A DNA stretch of 64,000 nucleotides. Origin: Mitsuaria sp. PDC51. GTDB lineage: Bacteria; Pseudomonadota; Gammaproteobacteria; Burkholderiales; Burkholderiaceae_C. The translations under genes were made by a program, and so were the position numbers. The DNA lies in NCBI RefSeq assembly GCF_900113225.1, contig NZ_FOZE01000003.1, forward strand, positions 372,001-436,000, in the 5' to 3' direction. Below are positions 17,530 to 26,671 of the stretch, one piece after another. Within the stretch, counting starts at the first letter, position 1; the number at the start of each line of letters is the position of its first letter. Under the pieces are notes generated by a model. That model was not told the DNA's origin, did no database searches, and saw only the letters and a list, made by a program, of their open reading frames with translations.

Positions 17530-18501
17530 TCAGACGCGGATCCTGATGATCCGGCGCATCCAGAAGATGCCCAGCGCCATCATCGCCAGCGCCACCGCCA
17601 CCATGCGCAGCCCCAGCGGGTCGTTCCACAGCACGGCCATGAACTCCGGATTCACCAGGTTGACGACCAGCCCGACGCCGAAGGGCAGCGCCGTCAGGAT
17701 CAGCGCCGACAGCCGCCCCTCGGCCGACAGCGTGCGGATCTCGCCGAGCAGCCGCAGCCGGTCGCGCACCAGCGCGGCGATCTTGTCGAGCAGCTCGGCC
17801 AGGTTGCCGCCCGACTCGCGCTGGATCATCACCGCCACGACGAAGTAGCTGACGTCGGCGATGGGCACGCGCTCGGCCAGGCGCGCGAGCGCGTCGTTGA
17901 CCGGCACGCCGTAGTTGATCTCGTCGAACAGCAGCCGGAAGTCGCGGCCCAGCGGCGCGGGCATCTCGTCGGCCACCATGCGGATCGCCGACGGGAACGC
18001 ATGGCCGGCGCGCATCGCGCGGCCCATCAGGTCCAGGGCCTCGGGGAACTGGCGCTCGATGCGCGCGACGCGGTCGGACGCGCGCGAGGCCACGCGCCAC
18101 CAGGGCAGGGCGCCCAGCGCGATCGCCAGCCCCAGGCCCAGCGCCATCGGCTTGCCCAGCAGCGGCGGCACCATCAGCCCGCAGGCCGCCAGCGCCGCGG
18201 ACAGCAGCATCAACTCCGCCACCGAGGCCGTCACCGCCGCCGCGCCGGCCAGGCGGCGCAGCCGGCGACCCGGCAGCGTGCGGGCGATCAGCGCGTTGAG
18301 CCGCGGCAGCCGCTCCGGCGTCTGCGCGCGCTCGATGCTGGTCGTGCCCGCTGCAGCCTCGCCGCCGAGCGCCGCCAGCCGCGCGGCGATGCGCCGCGCC
18401 TCGGCGCTGTGGCGCGAGGCCCAGAGGATGTAGATCCCCTCCAGGGCGAGCAGCACCGCCAGGAAGGCGACACCGGCGAACAGGATCAGGCTGACGTCCA
18501 T
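17530..18501 (-). CDS. tadB: Tad pilus inner-membrane platform protein TadB
   Basis: 323-residue GspF/T2SSF-family membrane protein, partner of TadC. Seen: an N-terminal TM helix (residues 5-27), central TM pair (about 90-130), the conserved FPEALDLMGRAMRAGHAFPSA-type region and FFVVAVMIQRESGGNLAELLD-type segment in the cytoplasmic domain, and two C-terminal TM helices ending in RRIIRIRV. The length matches TadB. It starts 19 nt after tadA. Confidence 0.94.
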   Translation of the reverse strand: MDVSLILFAGVAFLAVLLALEGIYILWASRHSAEARRIAARLAALGGEAAAGTTSIERAQTPERLPRLNALIARTLPGRRLRRLAGAAAVTASVAELMLLSAALAACGLMVPPLLGKPMALGLGLAIALGALPWWRVASRASDRVARIERQFPEALDLMGRAMRAGHAFPSAIRMVADEMPAPLGRDFRLLFDEINYGVPVNDALARLAERVPIADVSYFVVAVMIQRESGGNLAELLDKIAALVRDRLRLLGEIRTLSAEGRLSALILTALPFGVGLVVNLVNPEFMAVLWNDPLGLRMVAVALAMMALGIFWMRRIIRIRV

Positions 18502-18520
18502 GGTGGCGCTCCCTCGGTCC

Positions 18521-19894
18521 TCAGACCTCGACCCGCATCGGCGTGAACAGCGTCTGCGGCAGGTCGACCCCGCGCGCGCAGAGCCGGTCCCAGCAGCGCG
18601 GGCGCACGCCGGTGGCGCTGAAGTAGCCCTGCACCGCGCCGTTGGATGCCACGCCGGTCTGCTTGAACGAGAAGATCTCCTGCAGGGTGACGGTGTCGCC
18701 CTCCATGCCGGTGACCTCCTGGATGCTGGTCAGCTTGCGGGTGCCGTCGGACAGGCGGTTGGCCTGCACGATCACGCCGATGGCCGAGGCGATCTGCGCC
18801 CGCGCCGCCTTGGCCGGCAGGTCCACGCCGGCCATCGCGATCATGCTTTCGAGCCGCGCCAGCGCGTCGCGCGGCGTGTTGGCATGCACCGTCGTCATTG
18901 AGCCCTCGTGGCCGGTGTTCATCGCCTGCAGCATGTCCAGCGCCTCGGCGCCGCGCGTCTCGCCCAGGATGATCCGGTCCGGGCGCATGCGCAGCGCGTT
19001 GCGCACCAGCGCGCGCTGCGCCACCTCGCCGCGGCCCTCGATGTTGGGCGGGCGCGTCTCCAGCCGCACCACGTGCGGTTGCTGCAGCTGCAGCTCGGCG
19101 GCGTCCTCGATGGTCACGATGCGCTCGCTGTGCGGGATCGCGCCGCTGAGGATGTTGAGCAGCGTCGTCTTGCCCGAGCCCGTGCCGCCCGAGATCAGGA
19201 TGTTGGCCCGCGCCTGCGACAGCGCCGCCAGGAAACGCGCCATCTCGGCCGACATGGACTTGAACTCGATCAGGTTCTCCGCCTTCAGCGGCACCGCGGC
19301 GAAGCGCCGGATCGAGAGGATGGGCCCGTCGATGGCCAGCGGCGGAATGATCGCGTTGACGCGCGAGCCGTCGGGCAGCCGAGCGTCCACCATCGGGCTG
19401 GCCTCGTCCACGCGCCGGCCGATGCGCGACACGATCTTGTCGATGATCTTGAGCAGGTGGTCGTCGTCGGCGAAGCGCACGTCGGTGAGCTCCAGCCGGC
19501 CGCGTCGCTCGACGTAGACCTGCGCATGCGTGTTGACGAGGATGTCCGACACCGTCGGATCGGCCAGCAGCGGCTCGATCGGGCCGAAGCCCAGCATCTC
19601 GTACTGGATGTCGCGCACCAGCGCACGGCGCTCGGCGGCGTTGAGGACCAGGTTCTCCTCGAACAGCAGCCGCTCCACCATCTGCCGCAGTTCGTCGCGC
19701 AGCGCGTCCGCGCCCAGCCCGTCCATCGCCTCCAGGTCCAGCCGGCCCAGCAGCAGCTGGTGGATGCGGAACTTGGTCGCCTGGTAGGCCTGCGTGGGCG
19801 CGCCGGCGAGGTCCTCGGGCGCGCCGTCGGCGGGCACGAAACCCGGCACCGCGGCCCCCAGCCGCTCGCGCAGCGTCATGGTCATGTCCTTCAT
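18521..19894 (-). CDS. tadA: Tad pilus assembly ATPase TadA (CpaF family)
   Basis: 457-residue secretion ATPase that powers Flp pilus extension (and retraction in some systems). Motifs: Walker [11 protein letters not shown] near residue 235, the Asp box and Walker B region [19 protein letters not shown] near 300, the His box [19 protein letters not shown], and the N-terminal domain with [20 protein letters not shown] chose the ATG at 19894 because it overlaps the tadZ stop as ATGA and has GGGGAG upstream; ATGs at 19885 and 19879 are alternatives. Confidence 0.96.
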   Translation of the reverse strand: MKDMTMTLRERLGAAVPGFVPADGAPEDLAGAPTQAYQATKFRIHQLLLGRLDLEAMDGLGADALRDELRQMVERLLFEENLVLNAAERRALVRDIQYEMLGFGPIEPLLADPTVSDILVNTHAQVYVERRGRLELTDVRFADDDHLLKIIDKIVSRIGRRVDEASPMVDARLPDGSRVNAIIPPLAIDGPILSIRRFAAVPLKAENLIEFKSMSAEMARFLAALSQARANILISGGTGSGKTTLLNILSGAIPHSERIVTIEDAAELQLQQPHVVRLETRPPNIEGRGEVAQRALVRNALRMRPDRIILGETRGAEALDMLQAMNTGHEGSMTTVHANTPRDALARLESMIAMAGVDLPAKAARAQIASAIGVIVQANRLSDGTRKLTSIQEVTGMEGDTVTLQEIFSFKQTGVASNGAVQGYFSATGVRPRCWDRLCARGVDLPQTLFTPMRVEV

Positions 19895-21069
19895 GCGGAT
19901 GCTCCCCGGAACAGGCCCGACAGCCAGCGCCGCTGCGGCACCGGCGCCTCGGGCGCGACGCCGGCGGCCAGCTCGCGCAGGGCCCGCGCGATGCTGCTGG
20001 CCGGCGCGATGGTGTCGACCGGCACGCCCTGGTTGACCGCCGCGGCGACGGCCTCGTAATGGTTGGGCAGCGTGATCGGCGCGTCGACCGCCAGCGTGCG
20101 GCACAGGTCGTCGAGGCTGAACTGGCTGTCCTTCTGGTAGCGGTTGACGATCCAGCGGACCTTGTCGGCCGGATAGTCCAGCGAGCGGAACACCTCGCGC
20201 AGCCGCTTGCCGTCGCGGATGAAGGGCAGCGTCAGCTGCAGCACCGCGAAGAGCCGGTCGGCCTCGTCCAGCACCGCCAGCGTCGCCGCGCTGAGCGAGC
20301 GGCCCACGTCCACGACGACGAAGTCGAAGCCTTCGCGCGCCTGGCGCAGGATGGCCTGCACCTGCGCGGGCGTGACGTCGGCGGCGTGCGCCGGATCCTC
20401 CGGCGCCGCCAGCACCCACAGGCCGGGGCCGGCCTCGGTCATCGCGGACTGCAGCAGGTCCGCGTCCAGGCGGCCGATGTTGCGCGCCACGTCGGCGACG
20501 TGGCTGGGCGGGGTCTGGTTGCCCAGGAACAGCGCGGCGTCGCCGAACTGCAGGTTCATGTCGATCAGCGCCACGCGCCGCCGGCCGCCGGCGGCCAGCA
20601 GGTGCGCCAGGTTGGCCGCGACGAAGGTCGCGCCGCTGCCGCCCTTGCACGACACCAGCGCGAGCAGCTCGCCATGGCGGGGCGGCGCGGCGGCCGCGGC
20701 GGCGCCGGCGCCACGCTTGCGCTGCAGCCGCCGCAGCGCGGCCAGCACCGCGTCGCCGGAGGCCGGGGCGGGCAGCACCTCGCGCACGCCGGCGCGCATC
20801 GCGCGCATCAGGAAGTCGGGCGAGAGCTCGGGCGCCACCAGCACCACGTCCACTTCCGGATGCGCCATGGCCAGCCGCTCTAGCGCGAGGAAGTCCTCGG
20901 CGCTGCCGCTCTCGGCCAGCAGCAGGTCGGGCCGGCTGCCGTTGACGATGGCGTTGACCTCGCGCAGCGGCCGCTCCAGCGCGGCCACTGCGAAGGCCGG
21001 TTCCGCGCGCAGCGCCTCGGTCCAGGCGAAGGCGTGGGCCGTGTCGGGCGTGACGATCTTGACTTTCAC
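19891..21069 (-). CDS. tadZ: Tad pilus localisation ATPase TadZ (CpaE family)
   Basis: 392-residue ParA/MinD-superfamily protein that positions the Tad machine, often at a pole. An N-terminal atypical receiver domain (about residues 1-115; [18 protein letters not shown]) lacks a clear phospho-Asp site. The ATPase domain has a deviant Walker [20 protein letters not shown], near residue 145, then [17 protein letters not shown] and [13 protein letters not shown]. The start is GTG with GAGGTG upstream; it overlaps the stop of the upstream pseudopilin gene by 4 nt. Confidence 0.9.
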   Translation of the reverse strand: MKVKIVTPDTAHAFAWTEALRAEPAFAVAALERPLREVNAIVNGSRPDLLLAESGSAEDFLALERLAMAHPEVDVVLVAPELSPDFLMRAMRAGVREVLPAPASGDAVLAALRRLQRKRGAGAAAAAAPPRHGELLALVSCKGGSGATFVAANLAHLLAAGGRRRVALIDMNLQFGDAALFLGNQTPPSHVADVARNIGRLDADLLQSAMTEAGPGLWVLAAPEDPAHAADVTPAQVQAILRQAREGFDFVVVDVGRSLSAATLAVLDEADRLFAVLQLTLPFIRDGKRLREVFRSLDYPADKVRWIVNRYQKDSQFSLDDLCRTLAVDAPITLPNHYEAVAAAVNQGVPVDTIAPASSIARALRELAAGVAPEAPVPQRRWLSGLFRGASA

Positions 21070-21554
21070 TGGCACACCTCGTTGGCGGCGCTGTTCATGT
21101 ACTCCTTGCGCAGCGTGGTCGCGAACGCCGGCAAGGTCAGGGTCATCGGCACGAAGGGGATCATGGCGCGGTGCGAGTAGCCGGTCAGCGCGACCTGCAC
21201 CGCCTTGCAGTCCGCCGGCGTGCAGGTGTTGGCCGCGGCCGGCGGGTTCAGGTAGGTCACGCGGATGTTGGCGGTGGTCAGCGTCGGCAGCCGCGAGATC
21301 ATGCGGGTCTTGATGTGGCTGTCGTTCATGTCGCAGACCACGGCCAGGCGCGCGCCGTAGCGCGTGGCCTCGACGGCGGCGTTCCAGGTCCACAGCAGCC
21401 GGCCCATCTCGATCACGCCCAGCACCAGCGTGCTCAGCAGGCCGCAGACCAGCGCGAACTCGACCGCCGCCGCGCCGCGCTGGCGCCGGCGCGCGAAGGC
21501 CACCGCCATGGCGCGCGGCATGGCGGTCGACGGGGTGCGGGAAGCGGGGTTCAT
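21066..21554 (-). CDS. tadF: TadE/TadF-like pseudopilin
   Basis: 162-residue minor pilin. A short basic leader ends RRRQRG, followed by the processing and helix motif [19 protein letters not shown], so cleavage should follow the Gly and leave Glu at +5. The mature part is periplasmic with three cysteines that could form a disulfide. Both neighbours overlap it by 4 nt. Naming E versus F is by order only; the two pseudopilins are hard to tell apart by eye. Confidence 0.85.
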   Translation of the reverse strand: MNPASRTPSTAMPRAMAVAFARRRQRGAAAVEFALVCGLLSTLVLGVIEMGRLLWTWNAAVEATRYGARLAVVCDMNDSHIKTRMISRLPTLTTANIRVTYLNPPAAANTCTPADCKAVQVALTGYSHRAMIPFVPMTLTLPAFATTLRKEYMNSAANEVCQ

Positions 21555-22063
21555 AGCTGGGCCCTCATCGTCACCGCGATGGTGTTGAAGTTCATGTCGG
21601 GGACGACGAAGCGCACCACCGACCGGTAGGGATAGTTCTGGATGCTGGCCGTGACCAGGTTGACGGTGCCGCTGCCGGTCAGCTGGTTGGCGTGCGTGGA
21701 CGGGCACAGCGTGGCGTCGCAGATCGTCACCATGCCGGTCGTCAGGCCGGGCGCGAGCGCGCTGCCGCTGCAGTCGGTGGTGCCGTAGACGGCCAGGCAG
21801 CGTGCCTCGGTGGCGATGGTCGCGTCGCCGGGGCCGTGCTGCGACAGGTGGCGCGCGGCGTCGCGCACCGACTTGTCCAGCATGTTGTAGCTGAACACCG
21901 CGCGGCCCAGCTCGCTGGCGCCGAAGACCAGCAGCAGCAGGGGCGACATCAGCAGCGCGAGCTCGACCGCGGCGACGCCGCATGCGCCGCGCGCACTGCA
22001 CACGGTGCGCCGCGCCGGCACGGCCGTCGAGGGAAGCAGGCGGGCAGGGCGGGCGGCGGACAT
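21551..22063 (-). CDS. tadE: TadE-like pseudopilin
   Basis: 170-residue minor pilin with a long basic leader (about 29 residues), the motif ACG/VAAVELALLMSPLLLLVFG (Gly at -1, Glu at +5) and a hydrophobic helix. The periplasmic domain ends in [19 protein letters not shown]. Four cysteines in the mature region may pair. It overlaps the downstream pseudopilin gene by 4 nt and lies 7 nt after tadG. Confidence 0.86.
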   Translation of the reverse strand: MSAARPARLLPSTAVPARRTVCSARGACGVAAVELALLMSPLLLLVFGASELGRAVFSYNMLDKSVRDAARHLSQHGPGDATIATEARCLAVYGTTDCSGSALAPGLTTGMVTICDATLCPSTHANQLTGSGTVNLVTASIQNYPYRSVVRFVVPDMNFNTIAVTMRAQL

Positions 22064-22070
22064 GGCGGCC

Positions 22071-23393
22071 TCACTGCACCAGCGCCGGGACCATCGGTCC
22101 GATGCTGGCGGAATCGCCGGCCACGCCGGAGGAGGCGCAGGGGCTGCCGGTGGCGCTCGACAGGCCGACGTACTCCATCTTCAGCGTGTCGTTCGGGTTG
22201 TCGATCGGCTGCAGCATCAGCATGCAGCCCCAGCCCAGCACGGTGGTCGTGTGCGTGCCGCCGGTCAGCGAGGCGCAGTCGATGATGGGCGCCACCACCA
22301 GCCGGCGGTCGGCGCCGTACTGCGTGTGCTGTGCCACGGTGGTGGTCGGGTTGTAGGCGTTGCTGATCGCCAGCCCGGTTTCCGCGTTGCCCGCGGCGAC
22401 GCTGCTGCCGTAGGGCGCGTGCGCGCCGCGCCGGCTCAGGAAGTCCAGGCGCGCGTTGGCGCCGGCGGGCCAGTTGATCGTCGTGTAGGCGTAGCCGGTG
22501 AAGTCCGGCGGCGCGTTGGTCACGTTGCTGGACCCCTGGTACAGCCCGAAGCGGGTGTTCCAGGCCTTGGCCGCGGCGTTGCCCATGTTGCCCGGCGCGC
22601 CCACCGGCGCGGTGACGTTGAGCGAGCACATGCCGTTGCCGGTCAGCAGCGCCGCCAGTTCGCTCTCGCCGCCGCTGGGCGGGCTGAAGTCGATCCAGTT
22701 CCAGTTGCCGCCGCCGTCCTTGAAGCGGCCGCTGACCCAGGTGCCGGGCACCAGGCCGAAGGGCGGCGACGCGCCGGCGCCGGCCGAGCCCGCGCGGCAC
22801 ACGCCCAGCGGCACGGCGCAGTTGCTCTGCGCCGGCGTCAGCGTCGCGGTCGCGATCGCGGCGACCGACTGCGCGCCGAAGCCCATCACCTGCATGAAGT
22901 AGGGCGCGAAGCCGCCGCGGTTGAGCGTGCAGCGCACGTACTTGGACGCGGGCGCCGCCGCGCCGGCGGCGCTCCACAGGCTGCCGGCGGCCAGCGAGCT
23001 GCCGAAGGCCACGACCACGTCGCCGTCGACCACGCCCGAGCCCTGGAAGCCGACGCGGTTCTGCCGCGCGATCGTGCGGCCCGCCGCCTCGGCGCGCGGG
23101 AAGGCGTCGGCGGGGATGGCGGGCGCGCCGATCAGCTCGTAGCTCGCCGCGAGCGCGCAGGCGTCGGCGGTGTTCTGCAGCTCCGTCTTGGCCAGGTACA
23201 GGCGCCCGCCGTCGATCGCCAGGCCCAGGAAACCCACCATCACCGCCAGCAGCAGCGCCACCACGATGGCCACCGCGCCGCGCTGGGCGCGACGGCCGTG
23301 CTGGCGCTGTCCGCGGTGCCGCGCGGCGGCGCCGGCACGGCGCGCCGCCGGAGCCGGCAGGAGGCGTGGGGCGAAGGAGGCGGGCGCGGTCAT
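22071..23393 (-). CDS. tadG: Tad pilus minor pilin/anchor TadG
   Basis: 440-residue protein with a basic N-terminus, the Tad-type motif RGAVAIVVALLLAVMVGFLG (TM near residues 39-61) and the adjacent YLAKTELQNTADACALAAS signature of the Tad_N/TadG family. A large periplasmic region follows, rich in Gly, Ser, Thr and Asn, with several cysteines (such as LTPAQSNCAVPLGVC) and no obvious enzymatic motif. GGAG lies 8 nt upstream of the ATG. TadG is thought to act in pilus assembly or anchoring. Confidence 0.87.
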   Translation of the reverse strand: MTAPASFAPRLLPAPAARRAGAAARHRGQRQHGRRAQRGAVAIVVALLLAVMVGFLGLAIDGGRLYLAKTELQNTADACALAASYELIGAPAIPADAFPRAEAAGRTIARQNRVGFQGSGVVDGDVVVAFGSSLAAGSLWSAAGAAAPASKYVRCTLNRGGFAPYFMQVMGFGAQSVAAIATATLTPAQSNCAVPLGVCRAGSAGAGASPPFGLVPGTWVSGRFKDGGGNWNWIDFSPPSGGESELAALLTGNGMCSLNVTAPVGAPGNMGNAAAKAWNTRFGLYQGSSNVTNAPPDFTGYAYTTINWPAGANARLDFLSRRGAHAPYGSSVAAGNAETGLAISNAYNPTTTVAQHTQYGADRRLVVAPIIDCASLTGGTHTTTVLGWGCMLMLQPIDNPNDTLKMEYVGLSSATGSPCASSGVAGDSASIGPMVPALVQ

Positions 23394-23452
23394 GGTGATG
23401 CTCCGGGGGCGGTGGATCGCGTGGCTCTCGGCGGCGCTCGATGGGTGTCGAT

Positions 23453-23482
23453 GCGGCTCGGTGCGGCTCGGTGCGGCTCGGT
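23453..23482. repeat. Three tandem copies of a 10-bp unit
   Basis: GCGGCTCGGT is repeated three times without interruption in the short gap between the lipoprotein gene and tadG. It encodes nothing on either strand that I can support. It may simply set spacing or be a slippage product. Confidence 0.75.
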
Positions 23483-23503
23483 GATGGGCGCGGACGGAGG
23501 CCC

Positions 23504-23941
23504 TCAGCGATCCGTCGCGCCCGCGCCGACGCCGATGTTGATGACGTTGCTCGGCGGCGGCGCCTTGTAGCTGTCGACCAGGCGCACGCCCGCTTCGCGG
23601 GTGAGCCGGCCGTCGACCCGGGTGCCCTTGGCGGCGTGCCGCGACGGCGCGCCGGGGTCGAGGACCTGCTGCGCCATCAGCGCGCGGGTGGCGTCGCCGA
23701 ATTGCCGGTCGTAGGCCGGCGTCGTCGTCGCGGCGCAGCCGCTCAGCAGCGCGGCCGCGACCAGGAAGACCAGCGAGGCGACGGAGGCGACCGACAGCGT
23801 CAGCGCCGCGAGAGGCCCGGCGCCGGTGGCGGCGCGGTCCAGCGCGCGGGCGCGCCGGACCCGCCGGCGGGCGGCGGCGGTCGAGGCCGCGGCGGTGGCG
23901 GCGATGGCGCGATGCGGACGGGGGAGGACGGGGCGGGTCAT
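23504..23941 (-). CDS. Tad locus lipoprotein of unknown function
   Basis: 145-residue protein. A basic Ala/Arg-rich N-terminus of about 45 residues precedes a hydrophobic segment ending in the lipobox LLSGC near residue 67. The mature part contains YDRQFGDATRALMAQQVLDP, VDGRLTREAGVRLVDSYKAP and NVINIGVGAG. I recognise this pattern from Burkholderiales Tad clusters, where it follows the secretin gene and is usually unnamed. It may be a secretin pilotin in the place of TadD/RcpB (inference). The unusually long pre-lipobox region suggests the real start could lie further in. The gene start overlaps the secretin gene by 4 nt. Confidence 0.75.
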   Translation of the reverse strand: MTRPVLPRPHRAIAATAAASTAAARRRVRRARALDRAATGAGPLAALTLSVASVASLVFLVAAALLSGCAATTTPAYDRQFGDATRALMAQQVLDPGAPSRHAAKGTRVDGRLTREAGVRLVDSYKAPPPSNVINIGVGAGATDR

Positions 23942-25734
23942 GGCTGTTGCTCCTTGTCGAAGCCGCCGCGCGCCGGCGCGGGCCTGGCGGGGGAGGCCGG
24001 GGTCATCGGCGGAGTGGCGGCAGGGCTGTCGGCCCGGCCGTCGGCCGGGGCCTGTCCTTCCAGGCGCCCCTGCAGGATCAGCTCGCCGCGCGTGGGCGGC
24101 GTGTAGCCGTCGGTGGGCAGCTTGTAGTCCGGCGGCAGCGGCTGCACCAGCCGCGGCGTGATGACGAAGACCAGCTCCGAGCGGTCGGTCTGGAACTGCG
24201 TGCTGCGGAACAGCGCGCCCACCACCGGCAGCTCGCCCAGGAAGGGGAAGGCCTTGATGTTGGTCGTCGTGTTGTTCTTGATCAGGCCGCCGATGGCGAA
24301 GCTCTGGCCGTCGAGCAGCTGGACCGTGGTCTCGGCTTTACGCGAGGTGAAGGAGGGCAGCACCGAGTTCAGCGCGCCGGCGCTGATCTGCACGCCGGAG
24401 GCGTTGAGCTCGGACACCTCCGGCCGCACGCGCAGGTGGATGCGGCCGCCGCCCAGCACCGTCGGCGTGAACTTCACCGAGACGCCGAATTCCTTTTCCT
24501 CCAGCGTGACGGTGCTGCCGCCCACGCCGTTGTTCTGCACCACGGGGATCAGGATCTTGCCGCCGGCCAGGAAGCTGCCAGTCTGGCCGCTGATGGCCAT
24601 CACCGTCGGCTCGGCCAGCACCTTCACCAGGCCGTCGGTCTTCTGCATGTTCAGCGTCGCGCTGGTGGCGCTGCGGCCGGGCACGGTGCCGTAGGTGGTG
24701 GTGTAGGTCGGACGGCCGAAGGCGTCGTAGGTGACGGTGACGTTGCCGCCGCTGATCGAGGGCAGCGGCACCCGTCCGCCGACCACCGCGTCCACCGAGC
24801 TGTAGGGCACGCCGCTGGGGCCGGTGCCGGTGATCTGCCCCAGCAGGCCGGCCGAGCCGCCGAAGATGCCGCCCAGGAAGCGCACCATCGAGCCGTCGCC
24901 CGGCGCGTAGGCGCGCGCGAAGTCGATGCCGAAGGCGTCCAGCAGCGACTTGGAGATCTCCGCGACCTTGACCTCCAGCATCACCTGCTGCGGCGCGCCG
25001 ACCTGCAGCATGTTGACCACGCGCGCGCCGCCGCCCTTGCCGTCGCCGCGAACGAAGGCGGTGGCCAGGTCCACCGCGCGGGTCACCGCCTCGCTGTCCG
25101 ACACCTCGCCCGACAGCACGATGGAGTCGAAGGCGGCGCTGACGCGCAGGTTGCGCTCCGCCGGCAGCAGCTGCTGCAGCACGCCCTGCAGCGCGGCGGT
25201 GTCCATGCCCACGACCACGTCGAAGGCGGTGCAGGTGCCGGCGCGGTCCAGCATGACCACGTTGGTCGAGCCGATCGCCTTGCCCAGCAGGTAGATCTCG
25301 GTGGGGGCGAGCAGCAGCACGTCGACCTCGCCGACGCCGGGGCGCGTGTCCTGCACGGCCGCGCCGGCCTTGGCGCCGGCCTCGTCCTTCTTCGCGTTGG
25401 TCTCGACGGGCCGGGCGGCGCGGGCGTTCTCCGGGTTGCCGAGCAGGATGCGCGCGACCGGCTGCGCCGGGCGCAGCACCGTGGACTTGCCCACCGGCAC
25501 CGTCACCATCGGCGCGGTCTCCACGCGGGTGCACATCGGGGCGCCGGACGGCGCGGCACCGCCGGCGGCCGCGGCCCGGGCCGGCGTGGAGCCCGTGGAC
25601 GTGGCCGGCGCCGCGGCGGGCGCGGGCGCGCCACGGACCGGGGCCGCCGGCAGCAGCGCGGCCAGCGCCGCCAGGGTCAGCGCGCCGGCGGCGCGTGGCG
25701 CCATCGTGGCGAGGGGGTGCGGGTGCGTGGGCAT
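23938..25734 (-). CDS. cpaC: Tad pilus outer-membrane secretin (CpaC/RcpA)
   Basis: 598-residue secretin forming the outer-membrane channel for the Flp pilus. Signal peptide at residues 1-about 36 (GALTLAALAALLPAAPVRGA), a Pro/Ala linker, and an N-terminal domain with VARILLGNPENARAAR and APTEIYLLGKAIGSTNVVML. A BON-like segment (RNLRVSAAFDSIVLSGEVSD) leads into the secretin domain from VMLEVKVAEISKSLLDAFG to LVFVITPRLVQPLPPDYKLP. A strong ribosome site (GGAGGAGA) fixes the start at 25734. It is longer than many CpaC proteins because of a Gly/Thr/Tyr-rich insert after FLGGIFGGS. Confidence 0.93.
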   Translation of the reverse strand: MPTHPHPLATMAPRAAGALTLAALAALLPAAPVRGAPAPAAAPATSTGSTPARAAAAGGAAPSGAPMCTRVETAPMVTVPVGKSTVLRPAQPVARILLGNPENARAARPVETNAKKDEAGAKAGAAVQDTRPGVGEVDVLLLAPTEIYLLGKAIGSTNVVMLDRAGTCTAFDVVVGMDTAALQGVLQQLLPAERNLRVSAAFDSIVLSGEVSDSEAVTRAVDLATAFVRGDGKGGGARVVNMLQVGAPQQVMLEVKVAEISKSLLDAFGIDFARAYAPGDGSMVRFLGGIFGGSAGLLGQITGTGPSGVPYSSVDAVVGGRVPLPSISGGNVTVTYDAFGRPTYTTTYGTVPGRSATSATLNMQKTDGLVKVLAEPTVMAISGQTGSFLAGGKILIPVVQNNGVGGSTVTLEEKEFGVSVKFTPTVLGGGRIHLRVRPEVSELNASGVQISAGALNSVLPSFTSRKAETTVQLLDGQSFAIGGLIKNNTTTNIKAFPFLGELPVVGALFRSTQFQTDRSELVFVITPRLVQPLPPDYKLPTDGYTPPTRGELILQGRLEGQAPADGRADSPAATPPMTPASPARPAPARGGFDKEQQP

Positions 25735-25801
25735 GGTCGGTCTCCTCCTCGGGGCGGTCTCTGGGCGGTCTCTGTGAGATCTCGGGGTGCGCTCGGGCCG
25801 G

Positions 25802-26671
25802 TCAGAAGCACTCGGTGACCTTGTCCAGGCCGCGGATCAATTCGACGCAGCCGGCGCGGTGCGAGGCGAGCACCGGGGCCGCGGCCGGCGCGGCGGGCGC
25901 CACGCGGCGCGGCGCGGGCTTCGCCGGGGCGGGGACGGGCGCGGGCGGCGGCGCTTCCAGGCGCGCCTGCAGGCCCAGCAGCGCCGCCTTGGTGGCGCCG
26001 TTGCCGTTGCCGGCGGACTTCGGATCGGTCTGGTTGCGCAGCACCAGCGACAGGTTGCCGACGCTGCGCGCCAGGTCCAGCAGCTCGGCCTCGTCGGGCG
26101 AGACCTCCAGCGTGACCGCGTTGACGACCTTGGGCCGGGTGGTGTCGCGGTCGGCCTCCTGCGCGACGGCCAGCACCAGGATGCGCTCCAGCACGATCTT
26201 GGAGATCGAGTGGTCGCGGTCGTTGCGCGCGCCGCCCTCGTCCTGCGTGTTCACCATCACGTCCACGTAGGTGCCGGGCAGCGCGAAGCCGGCGACGCCG
26301 ACGACGTCGTTGACCCGCACCGTCATCGCGCGCTTGCCGGTGGGCACGACCGCGGACAGGCCGCCCTTGGTGCCGACCGGCGCCAGCCGCGCCTCGGTCA
26401 GCGGTTCGCCGCGCTGCATCGCCACCAGCACGACCCGGCCCTCGAGCGCGGCCGGATCCTCGAAGGCTCCGGCCGGCACGCTGCCCTGCGGCCAGTCGGC
26501 CATGCGCACCATCTCGCGGGAGATGCGGCCGCCCAGCTCGATGTCGGCATTGGCGATCGCGATGCGCCCCTGGTTGCCGTTCTGGCCCTGCATCCAGCGC
26601 GCGGCCATGACGACCGCGGCCAGACCGGCGATCGCGGCGATGAAGAGCATCAACAGGCCTCGGGATCTCAT
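25802..26671 (-). CDS. cpaB: Tad pilus assembly protein CpaB/RcpC
   Basis: 289-residue protein with an N-terminal TM anchor (residues 5-25), a SAF domain (IAIANADIELGGRISREMV), the RcpC/CpaB core (GKRAMTVRVNDVVGVAGF, LPGTYVDVMVNTQ, VTLEVSPDEAELLDLA) and a Pro/Ala-rich C-terminal tail with two cysteines (GCVELIRGL, VTECF). CpaB is periplasmic and associates with the secretin. The ATG overlaps the stop of the upstream AAA+ gene by 4 nt. Confidence 0.92.
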   Translation of the reverse strand: MRSRGLLMLFIAAIAGLAAVVMAARWMQGQNGNQGRIAIANADIELGGRISREMVRMADWPQGSVPAGAFEDPAALEGRVVLVAMQRGEPLTEARLAPVGTKGGLSAVVPTGKRAMTVRVNDVVGVAGFALPGTYVDVMVNTQDEGGARNDRDHSISKIVLERILVLAVAQEADRDTTRPKVVNAVTLEVSPDEAELLDLARSVGNLSLVLRNQTDPKSAGNGNGATKAALLGLQARLEAPPPAPVPAPAKPAPRRVAPAAPAAAPVLASHRAGCVELIRGLDKVTECF